A stretch of 64,000 bases of DNA, from contig KN832877.1 of assembly GCA_000827325.1 (NCBI GenBank), forward strand, positions 1,302,001 to 1,366,000, given 5' to 3'. Positions 55,111-64,000 of the stretch are shown here, one piece after another. Under the pieces are notes generated by a model that made no database searches, had not been told where the DNA came from, and saw only the letters and a list, made by a program, of their open reading frames with translations. How positions within the stretch are numbered: position 1 is the stretch's first letter; every line of letters begins with the position of its first letter. Origin of the DNA: Oidiodendron maius Zn. Lineage: Eukaryota > Ascomycota > Leotiomycetes > Myxotrichaceae. Both the position numbers and the translations under genes were made by a program.

Positions 55111-57122
55111 TTATCTGAAACCCCTAGCCTTCCACTTCACCATGACGCCAACATATCTGGCAACGAATGTAGCTATAGCGAGTCAGCCAGTCTCTATGGA
55201 TAAGTGTCGGCAAGCGGGACAACATGATCGAATAAAGTGGAATACTTACTGACAATCTTTCGTTCAGCAGAAGGATCGACAAAACTCCATTCGAAGTGCA
55301 TGAACATGGCTGGAATAATTTTGGACATGATGGCTTGAGCGACATCTGTTCATTTGTTAACACATCCTTGCGATTTCTTCTATGAGGTGTGAGGAAGGGA
55401 GCTTTACTTTGACCAGGACAACTTCGCGCCCCTGTCCCGAATCGCATCGAGTATTTTTCTATCGTCCTCTAAGTATACTACTATGCGCAGAGCCATTGAC
55501 AGATGAGCCTACCTAGACTAGATCTCTTCTCAGGCGTCATTTCAAGCCACCTCTCCGGACGAAAGATTTCGGCGTCAGATCCGTACAATGATTTATCTCT
55601 CCCTAGAACCCATGGATTAATGCCGATTGTCGTCTGTACTGGTTAGAATCCGGTCATGAACAAATGAGGACGACCTACGCCTCCGGGGATGAAGTAACCG
55701 CCAATGGTTACTCCAGAATCTGGCACAACTCTTGGTAACATAACGCCTATGACATTATGTAACCGCATCGCCTCGTCGATGCAAGCGTGTAGATACGGCA
55801 ACTCTCGTTGCAGCTCGCCCAATTTCAGCGGATCACTTATACGATTTTCCTTTTTCGCTTTGTCAATTTCGGCATGGATTTTAGACCGCACGTCAGGATT
55901 CGAAATTGACTGAATGATCACCTCACTTATTGAAACTGCTATTGTTTCGACGCCGGCGCCAAAGTTCGTCATTATCATATTTACCGACCAGTCATCTCTC
56001 CATTCAGGTTTCGCAGCCTCGATTTGGAAAACTTTCGCAGCCAGGTCAAGCGACTCAACACTCGTCTCGTTCTGTTTTCGAGCCGCTATTTGCTCAAATG
56101 CCCACTAACCAGTATTAGCTATAATATTACGCATGGCTCCGCGAAGACTGCTTACGGAAAACATAGGAGGCAGCCCCTTTGATGATGCTGGACTCGATAA
56201 CCTCGCTATGAAAGACAGAAATATCTTTCTGTATTTGATAAAAGTAGGAACAAAGCCAGCCCAGTGCATAAAATACCAACTGTCATGAACTCCAGCAATA
56301 GATCCGTCATCATGCCCTTTTCTGATCATACCATAAGATTTAGAAAAGGTTGCAGAGGAGAGACAATCTAACATGATTAGCTGAAGCTCATGACAATTTG
56401 ATAACGGGAGCCTACCAAGAGCAAAATAATTGAACCACAGATCTACATTCTCCGGCTTGCCAGCAATTTCATGCATAATTGCGACATTATCACTAACAGC
56501 TTTGTCCAGAGCTGCTTCGTAATCCTTTACTTGGCCGGATGAATAAGTCGGGCCCATCAATCGGCGCTGAAGCCGATATTTCTCCATGTTCTTTTCTGGT
56601 AAAAGATCTAATCCATCTTTGGAACCTCCCGCGATCTCTGGTTGTAGTAATTTAGGTCAGAATGCAGCAAGTAGGAGTATTAGGAAGGTTGTAGTTTACC
56701 ATAAAATGAATCCTTCACGAAGGTGGACCCAGTTCCAGCTCCTATATTAATGGTCGCATTAGCCAAAATTCAAGATATTCATGGTGTAAAGCCACTGCCT
56801 AAATCTCGAACATACCATATATCGTCTTTAGAGCAGCGGGACTAGATACAGAAACGTATGTAGGGCCGATCCTCACGACACTGCCATACTTTTTGTGCAA
56901 TTCTTGATCAAGCTCATGACGTTTAAACTCTCTTGTTTTGTATACCATCCACAACTTTGAGAAGCTCGCTAGGAATGGACCTGGGACTTTTCTGAGCGGC
57001 GTACCCTCGCGCACGTAAAGCAAGTAAATGAGTCCAATTAAGCCAGTTACTACTGTCGTGGTTAATGGAACAAACGACAAGGGCAGACCCGAACCAGATA
57101 TTCCAAGGAAAAAGCTCGTCAT
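55111..57122 (-). CDS. Cytochrome P450 monooxygenase
   Basis: Nine exons: 57122-56816, 56741-56700, 56637-56416, 56367-56156, 56104-55679, 55633-55513, 55458-55408, 55345-55250, 55172-55111, giving 512 residues. The N-terminal ER anchor is at residues 10-38 (SFVPLTTTVVTGLIGLIYLLYV), then the PGP hinge (KVPGPFLASF). I-helix NFGAGVETIAVS (the usual Gly-x-Asp/Glu-Thr), K-helix EAMR, PERW motif FRPERW, haem loop FGTGARSCPGQ with the Cys ligand. The end is TTFVARYVGVMVKWKARG. All core residues are present, so the enzyme looks functional. Layout resembles the pisatin-demethylase-like group; substrate unknown. No biosynthetic partner genes nearby. Confidence 0.92.
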
Positions 57123-60100
57123 TTTTAGCGATATCCTAGCTCCCAAGTCCCAGTTGTTCTTAATGTGCAAAAAGCAGAATGAAGAAGGCGATTCCTCTCA
57201 TTTATAAATATGGATTGAAAATACGACATTTTAGTACAAGCTACAGGTTATCTTTTTCTCACGTAAGATACCAAGAGTATGTCAGCGTTATCACTAACCT
57301 ATCACGGTCCGTAATTCGCACCACTCATGATGATTTCGGCAGCGCTTAGAATGCTGAGACTTGTAAACTTGAGTGATTGGTTCTCTGTTCGCAAGAGAAA
57401 TCGTCCTGCCAATTATGCAAATAATTTCCGGAACTCCTTAGGGCAGCGTAAGCGAGCCGACAGTTAGTAGCCGGAAATGAGAATCAGCGACAATTATATT
57501 TATTGCCCACTCCCTTGGTGGCATCGTTGTGAAGCAGGTACAGGATGAAACTTTCACGCAGCTATGGCGCAAATGCTAATAGAAGGAGGCTATGCTCTGA
57601 GCGAAACTAGAATCTAGGCACGCTTGTCTCTGTAAACGTATGGTGGGTATTATCTTCTTTGAGACGATCACATCAAGGCAGTGACTAGGCAGCATACGGG
57701 AAAATTCTCCAAAAATTTGCCTCCACAGTGTTGCACAGGCCGGGCTCAAAGCTTCGTAACGCCTTACAGAGCAATGGTGATACATTGTCGCGTCTTACGT
57801 CTGATTTCAAGCACCAGATGCTACAACATCAGATAGTAAGTTTCTGTGGCACAAAGCAGACAATCGAGTAGGGATTATCAGATATCGCTCAACAATGCGG
57901 AATCGAAAATGGGTTACAGATGACTCGAAATTGGCTCACAAACTCTAGTGAACAGCGGCTTTTCATCTTTGACAACGCAGATAATCCATCCATCGATACA
58001 TCTTATGCTAATTCAATGTCGTCATTAAGGAGACGCTCAGCCTTGCGAAAATCAAAACACTACTCTCGTCCGTAAATTCATCTTTATATCCAAAGTAGGC
58101 TGGGAAGGACAATTCCATCGAGAGATACAGATGCCAGCAGCTTGCTGTCCAAAGAGAAGGCTATGGCCTTAATACAGCGAAAATGGCCCCTGAATATATA
58201 TAGTACTGCTCCCGACTAGAGGTCCCATAGCGCACTTCCATCGTAGACACTTGTGGTCAAGGCGCAACTGCAGCTGCGGATACGGCTCCTTCGTGTTCCC
58301 TTTATATCATATCCTTCTATAGACTCTCCTTCGGATACGCACACAGAAATTCTACTTTGGTGTTCATTTAACCCTATCAAGATAGGTTCACGACAAACGA
58401 AAAACATTGCATTGTGTCATCAACTACTTATCCAGACGAGTGGAATGAGCATCATATTCTTATGTGGACCAGACACTGAGCTTTATGTGCTTGGATCGGC
58501 TAAGGACTTAAAAAGAGTGAAACTTAGTCTACATGTATATAATATTTTTCCAGCCAGAGCAACAGTCGCAACGGCAACGTCTTTATATTCGGTGCCCAGA
58601 CGTTCCAATTGGGGTCTGGCAATTTTCCACGGGGTGTGTATCACGGCTTGGGAATATAATTAAGTTTGCAACAGTACTCACCGAAACACCGCAGGTGAGG
58701 CCATTCTATTTGGAATGCGGCTTTGCCCTGCGTTACATAGTCACCCAGTTTGATTGCGAAGAAACGATCCAACAACTCAGTCAAGGTGTTCTACCCACCC
58801 TCAAAAGGAGAAGTCAAGGTTAGGGTCCGTGTTTGCGAATCCAATATATGTTTGGGTGAGGGTTAAGATAACTTCACGAAGCTAGACTAAGACGGAAGTC
58901 AGGTGACAGACCCTAGGGAACAGGGGTGCTGAGGTTCCAATCTGGTGTTTTGAAGTATTGAGCACAAGGGTATGCCATGTAATGATCGTCATACCGAAAT
59001 AGGTAGCTGCGGAGACAGAAACGGAACCAATCGCATGGAGGAACCTAGAAACGGATTTAGCTTACACCCAACTGCTCAGCACAGTTATCTAGTGCGTGAT
59101 AAGCCGGCCATGAGCTCCATTCACAGGAGCCTCGTGCTTCTCGATGTAGCTGCCATCATGTCGGAAAGTCGATAGATACCTTTCTTATCCTAGTACCAGC
59201 GACGCGCCCGAAGGTAAGATCCCACTAGTTACACCGTTTAGAATCCTACGTACATGCCTACCCGATGAGGGGTGTGGCTTTTGTCGTCCGGGACACCTTC
59301 TCGCCTTTCACTGGACAGCCTCGAACGCCTTGTTTCCGCCACCCGTGCCGATCTCTCCACGTTGTCGTGCACCTCCGATCCAGTGCGTCAACCAACTTCT
59401 ATTTTTACTTGGCTTCATGTGCTTTTGGGCTCTCGGTACAGATCGTAATAGCGTGCCTATTGACTCTTCTAAGGCACTGAGTAGCGTTACTATGCCTAGC
59501 ATTGTGTTAGTAGATGCGTAAGCGATCTTCTCATTACCAGATCAGCCATCAAGGCTCTCTCCTCTCTATGACTTTCCCGTCTTGTCCACGTGGTAACCTT
59601 GTGGTAAACTCATTACCCCTGGCACTTGTTCCTGGTATGATTGCCAGTGGCGTATAAGCCGCGCCGAATTTTGCGGGGATGACCCTCACTGCCTTGTGCC
59701 GAACGCTCCTCCAATCCTCTCCTGTGAGTTCGAATAGGGGTAAGGCTGACTACAGTAAAAGCCGCAAAGTCGCGTATGATGAGATAATGGTGAGATAAAT
59801 GTACGAAAGCGGCGACACATGTCCAACCAAAGCTGAATTCCTGCTGCTTGCAATCGGGCAGCTGACATCAGATCGACTTCTCCCGGACGGCAGAAGTCAT
59901 TCTGCTGGTGGAGAAGCGTGCTGTAGCCTCATAAATCCAAGAGATTCATCAGCGGATGGAGGCAAGTGCGCTCAAAATAGTAATCCTAAGTCCGTATTAG
60001 AGCATATCTTCGGAGTGAGGTCAAGTTTGGTCATTGGAGAATCACACCTCGTGTGAGTTTTAGGAGGCTGAATAGGATTTTGGAGGAATATATAAACCTT

Positions 60101-60232
60101 TTAATTTCCTTCCAGAGGGGTGTCCATCATCATTCTCATCGACATCATCTTCAGAAATCCACATCTGCCTACAAAACTTCAATAGTCAACTAAAAGCCTT
60201 TGTCCATTATTATCCCACAATCATTTCTCAAA
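57123..60232. other. Gene-poor spacer with a gene relic
   Basis: 3.1 kb. Contains an NB-ARC relic near 57,880-58,010. Other open frames (58,253-58,823 and elsewhere) have no recognisable domain. A TATA-like ATATATAAACC lies at 60,088, suited to the small secreted gene that follows. Confidence 0.5.
57880..58010 (+). pseudogene. NB-ARC (NLR-type) gene relic
   Basis: Translation in one frame gives MTRNWLTNSSEQRLFIFDNADNPSID, matched in parts here as RNWLTNSSEQ and LFIFDNADNPS, the Walker B region typical of fungal patatin/NB-ARC/TPR proteins (WLLIFDNADDP). Neither a P-loop upstream nor repeats downstream could be found, so this is a short fragment of a lost host gene. Confidence 0.5.
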
Positions 60233-60535
60233 ATGAAGTCTACTGTCTTTGGTATCTTTGCTGCTGCTGCCCTCATTCTGGTCTCTGCCACTCCAGTCCA
60301 ACACGCCCGTGGTATCACTATCCCCCCATCTTGCGCTATCTGCGACGGAGTTGGTGGCCCTTGCCTTGCCGCTTGTCTGGCTGGTGGCCCGGCGGACCCA
60401 CTCTGCGACATTTGTGCTGGTCCGGAGATCTGGGAATGCATTACCGTAAGTAAAATCACCATATATTGTCTATCTCTGTGAAATAACACAGTAAACTAAC
60501 AACTTACGCTTGGTCAACAGTGCCTTGCTTCCTAA
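60233..60535 (+). CDS. Small secreted protein with eight cysteines, 75 residues
   Basis: Two exons, 60233-60445 and 60521-60535; the last exon codes only Cys-Leu-Ala-Ser. Start MKSTVFGIFAAAALILVSATP is a clear signal peptide with cleavage near SATP-VQ. A possible pro-peptide site follows (VQHAR-G). The mature part has paired cysteines (CAIC, C...C, CDIC, C-I-T-C) and many Gly/Pro/Ala. The TATA-like box is about 140 bp upstream. No family recognised; size, cysteines and signal fit a secreted effector or surface-active peptide. A splice-site reading with retained intron would give a different tail. Confidence 0.75.
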
Positions 60536-61304
60536 GCGCATATCTCATAATGATGACCTTCGACATCCACGCTGATTGTGGTATCGTCTCTGCTGGTCAT
60601 TTATCTGTACTTGTAGTACGGGGCCAAGGTTATAGTAGGATTAATGTGATGCGTATTTCCTAATGTTATGATAAATTTGATATTTTCAAGGGATGAGATG
60701 ATGTGAGTCTATTTTGTTGCTCTTCTGAAGTCACGTGAAACCACGCCGGTTGTTTGTAATTGTGTTTGAAATACACGGGCGGGTTAAGGTAACCCTGAGG
60801 TATTATATAGAGCCCATGATGAAGGAGGGCACTTCGCAACAGGTGTGGGAACGGCAGAAGCTGATATCGAGCTTGTCGTTTCGAGCTGTTCTACACATGT
60901 AGCAGGCGAAGGCACTCATAATGAATACCACATCGACAATGAATACCACATAAATAATAAATATTACTACTGTTCTGTCGTATTCCAGACGTCAAGGAGT
61001 ATCTTTGGTCGTATGTGCGGGAGATTTTATTGTAACGACTTGCGTTACCTGTGACTGGGGATGTTCTAGCCATAATCTTGCATCGCGGTACAATGTCTGG
61101 TTACTCTTTAAGACAATTACTTTTAAGGCGAAAGTCATGTACCCAATAAGCTGGAGCCATGTGACCCAGCAATAGCGACTTGCGTCTCTCTGCTCGAGAA
61201 GTTTATCAGATTGAATTTGGCATATAGAGTAAGTCTAAACTAGTCTTGAGCCACGGTGAGTGACAGGCTAAGAAAAGTGATTGATGGAAAGTTAGAAATA
61301 TAGT
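60536..61304. other. Intergenic, short tandem repeat
   Basis: Spacer between the small secreted gene and the DUF1254 gene 3' end. AATGAATACCACAT occurs twice in tandem at 60,919-60,951. No gene seen. Confidence 0.5.
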
Positions 61305-62989
61305 CTAGTAAACACTACCCTGCTTGGTCACAACAGGATAGGCATAGGCACCATTAGAGAGTGCCTGAGTTGGCCCGTACCATCTCACTATCAATATCTA
61401 TATTAGACTCTCCGGATTGCAGCATGGGAAAAGAATAGAACTTACAGTTTACTGTGAAATCTCCACCACCAGCCGGAGCAGGCAACCAGTTATTAGTCCA
61501 GTTCAAGCCTGGTGAAATATCAGCCGGCTGGATTAAGATCGAGAAAGCTCCATTGCTGCTCGGATCAGCGTAAACTTGTGCTCCATCGGCGTATGTCAAA
61601 TTACTTCTGTCGCCCAATGAGTACCTATCCAAGTTGTTGGGAATCAGATAGTTTGTGCTGTTGTATGCCGTCAGACTCCAGAAACCTGTAACCGGCGGTT
61701 TCTGAGAGAATGTCATAATATAAGACTCATTTGCTGCCAGCTGCATTGTAAGTTTGGTGGAAGGAAGAGTTGGATCGTGATAAGTGGGATAGAGAGCCTC
61801 ATAAACGTCGAGTTGGAGGTAGCCAAACCAGGCGATGAACGCACGAGCTGTATACTGAGTATGAAAGTCACCGCTGAGACTGGGAAGAAGATCAAACCAG
61901 TTATTTTGGTTGATTCCATGGTTAGATGGACTCAATAAGGCCAAAAAGTCGTCCGCTATAAGGGTTAAGACTTTTGCATAGTCAATTCCTGTCGGAGGCG
62001 TGTATTTCCCTGCTTTTATTCCAGCAACAGCGAGAATGGTATTGACGCGTTTAAGGTCAGATCTTTCCTCCGGTGGGTTTGAAGCGCTGAGTTGGGCTAG
62101 AAGTTGCAGAGTTTCTGTAATTTGAGCAACACTAAAGTTTATGGGAAGGAGAAGTGCAGCGTCTGCGAGCTGGCTATTTCCTAGGAGGGAAGGCGTGAGG
62201 GCGGGAGCCAACGGTTCTCCTTCACGTTCGATCGCGGCCATTTTAATCTGCGACTGAATGCTATGAACTGCATCAAGGTCGGTGCCATTATTCTTTACCA
62301 CGATCCGGATCATTATGCTCCCATAAGTAGTAGGATATTTAATGATTCCCTTGTACTTGTAGGACTCGCAGCCATCTCCACCGTACATCCAAACACCTGG
62401 CTCATCCTTCCCTGCAGCAGTCATAAGGTAGTCTCCTGGGGGGGTTTTGGTGACAGATCCGAGATTTGCAAAGTTGTTCCCGTATCTGAGTAATTAGGAC
62501 AGAGGTTATCGCTGAAGGTAATTATTGATACAGGAGGAAACTCACAAGTCGTAGAAAGGAACTACGTAAAATCGATCATCAGGTACCTCTGGAATAGAAA
62601 GCACAACGTCCGAGTGCGAAAGGTCAATCGCAGCCCTCGAATATAACGTGTCAACATTAGGCCGCACAAGGACCTCAGAAGTCGCGGTTGCCGTGTGTTG
62701 CTCATTCAGAATGGCATTGGAACCAACTGCCTTGAGCGTCGGCTCGAATGTTTGAACGTATAAGGTCAGAGGATAGCCGTACTATATAATTGAGCATTGA
62801 ATTTTAGTACGTAAGGAATTTGTAGCTCACCGTCAAGGCAAAAGCTGTGGCGTTATTGATATCAATGGAAGAAAGATCTGAACGTGAGATTGCTGAGGAA
62901 TATGATATATCTGCTCGACGGGGTATAGAAGTCACAGCACCCCGGGCCGCAGCCAGAATAAGGAAAAGACAGCTGTGAATGAGGTGCAT
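61305..62989 (-). CDS. Secreted DUF1254/DUF1214 protein
   Basis: Four exons: 62989-62831, 62781-62546, 62485-61446, 61387-61305, giving 505 residues. The start MHLIHSCLFLILAAARG is a signal peptide; the codon two before it is TTG, so this ATG is the first. DUF1254 part: VRPNVDTLYSRAAIDLS, VVPFYDLYGNNFANLG. DUF1214 part: TGFWSLTAYNSTNYLIPN, NWLPAPAGGGDF. The last exon gives LRWYGPTQALSNGAYAYP, the normal family end; retaining that intron would give a wrong tail. Several N-glycosylation sites. Biochemical role of the family is not settled. Likely extracellular or vacuolar. Confidence 0.92.
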
Positions 62990-63817
62990 TTTCAAATTGC
63001 ATAAGTTGAAGAATAATATATCAATAATCCGAAGTGTAGGCCGGTAGCAAGGAAGGAGCGAGAGTTCTTAAGAAATACTCTGATGGTGGAGAGCGGGGTA
63101 GTTCATAATGTTTACCCACAGTGACCCTTTAAAAAGAAGGCCAATTTAACTTTCAGGTCCATAATGAACTGTGTATCTTGGGGCGCTAGACATTTTAGAT
63201 TCACCAAAGTGGTAACCAGCTCGGGACTTAGCGGGGTCACGAAATGTGCTTTGGCTCCACATTTCCCAGCGTTCTGGCATTTTTTGACGTTGCATCTTTA
63301 GGATAACTCCTGCGGAAAACGCGACACTGAAGATGAAGGACTACTCCGTTTGGATACTCGTCAATAATCTCGTTTAATGCGTGCCATTAAGTATACTTGA
63401 TGCAGGTCCCGGAGTTGTATGGATGTTATCCCCTCGACTGGCAGCCACAGCCTTCGCTTAGCAGTCCTAGAACAGTGATTGGCTCTCGTACCCAAATTGT
63501 TGTATTATATAAGCGCTAGTTCCGAATGGGCTACTTGACACGCCTGAATTCCCCTTACAGTAATTACTGTTGTTTTAATATCGGAGAAATATATTCTATT
63601 GGTGAAAACTACTGCAGAGTGAAGATAGTGGCTATCAATTGAGGGATAATAAATTAAGTTAGTGAGCCCTAGTGACTAATCTTTTACTCATCTACCTCGG
63701 CTCGATTTATCAGTGTCGGCTTCGGTCTCATCCTCATCGTCTTTTCCTTGAGACACTCTGTCGAGGAAACACAGCTTGAAGCTACCCAAAGGTTACGCGG
63801 CGTGTTTACTTTTCATA
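62990..63817. promoter_or_regulatory. Divergent spacer, DUF1254 / DUF962 genes
   Basis: 828 bp between two divergent starts. A TATATAAGC motif lies near 63,507. No other gene or repeat seen. Confidence 0.4.
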
Positions 63818-64000
63818 ATGTCTGTTTCACTATCCTCATCGTCTTCTAAAACCTCCGATGTGGCGAATCCGGAGTATGCGCCCATTCTCCACCCGGCGAC
63901 TCCTTACACATCATTCACGGCCTTCTACCCATTCTATCTTGGTGAGCATTCGGCTCGAGTAAACCGCATCATGCACTTGATTGGTACGTCAAATGCACTG
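63818..64000 (+). CDS. DUF962 (Mpo1-like) family protein, 3' partial
   Basis: ATG at 63818 (context TTCATAATGT) opens a frame that runs to the end of the window, 61 codons. After a Ser-rich start (MSVSLSSSSSK) comes FTAFYPFYLGEHSARVNR, then HLIGTSNAL. The pattern F-x-x-FYPFYLGEH...R..H..GT is that of DUF962 membrane proteins, related to yeast Mpo1, a dioxygenase of 2-hydroxy fatty acids in the ER. The GGTGAG inside the motif resembles a splice donor, but reading through gives the conserved sequence, so it is exonic. Confidence 0.8.
   Translation, partial: MSVSLSSSSSKTSDVANPEYAPILHPATPYTSFTAFYPFYLGEHSARVNRIMHLIGTSNAL

Noticed and set aside
55124-55172. P450 end using the acceptor at CATAGAG, giving an NWLTRYSY tail
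   Set aside because: The acceptor at CTATAG gives TTFVARYVGVMVKW, which matches the family's C-terminus.
58253-58823. Two overlapping plus-strand frames of 96-136 codons
   Set aside because: No domain, no conserved motif and poor start context; left as unexplained spacer.
63934-63966. Intron at GTGAGC in the DUF962 gene
   Set aside because: Reading through restores the conserved FYPFYLGEHS motif, so the donor-like site is coding.

Overview
The window reads as nuclear DNA of a filamentous ascomycete (Pezizomycotina). Genes carry many short GT-AG introns of about 45-75 nt. Zn2Cys6 regulators and HET-domain genes are abundant, and fungal-specific families recur. A leotiomycete-like fungus would fit, but the order is a guess from gene content.

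Layout. From 1 to 7.6 kb lie core genes: the 3' part of a PEP7/VAC1-type FYVE protein (endosomal sorting), a decayed gene, CDP-diacylglycerol synthase, and a RAD26/ATRIP checkpoint gene transcribed divergently from it. From 9 to 13 kb a Zn2Cys6 regulator follows an indoleamine 2,3-dioxygenase. From 13.6 to 16.8 kb two GT8 glycosyltransferase paralogues flank a tiny cysteine-rich secreted protein and a MITE. From 17.7 to 24.4 kb lie a quinone-oxidoreductase-like dehydrogenase, the ribosome-biogenesis GTPase BMS1 and a mitochondrial PDK/BCKDK-type kinase.

From 24.6 to 58 kb the DNA turns accessory. It holds three HET-domain genes: one plain, one with two SH3-like segments fused in front, and one with a long, nearly identical ankyrin array. 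A divergent pair joins a ubiquitin-like/DUF7025/AAA ATPase to a DUF7708 protein whose NTPase-like half has no visible Walker A. Transposon ends in inverted orientation flank the SH3-HET gene. A tRNA-derived SINE-like repeat, a zinc-knuckle mobile-element remnant, a possible solo LTR and an NB-ARC remnant lie nearby. Inside this zone a sugar-use cluster (41-49.5 kb) holds a nitronate monooxygenase, a sugar transporter, a divergent Zn2Cys6 regulator and a GH3 beta-glucosidase without signal peptide. This suggests uptake of an intact glycoside followed by hydrolysis in the cytoplasm.

The right end has a nine-exon cytochrome P450, a gene-poor stretch of 3 kb, an 8-cysteine small secreted protein, a secreted DUF1254/DUF1214 protein and the start of a DUF962 (Mpo1-like) gene.

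Exon boundaries were worked out by hand from GT/AG sites, reading frame and family conservation. For every multi-exon gene complete in the window except the SH3-HET gene, the exon lengths sum to a multiple of three. No transcript data were used.
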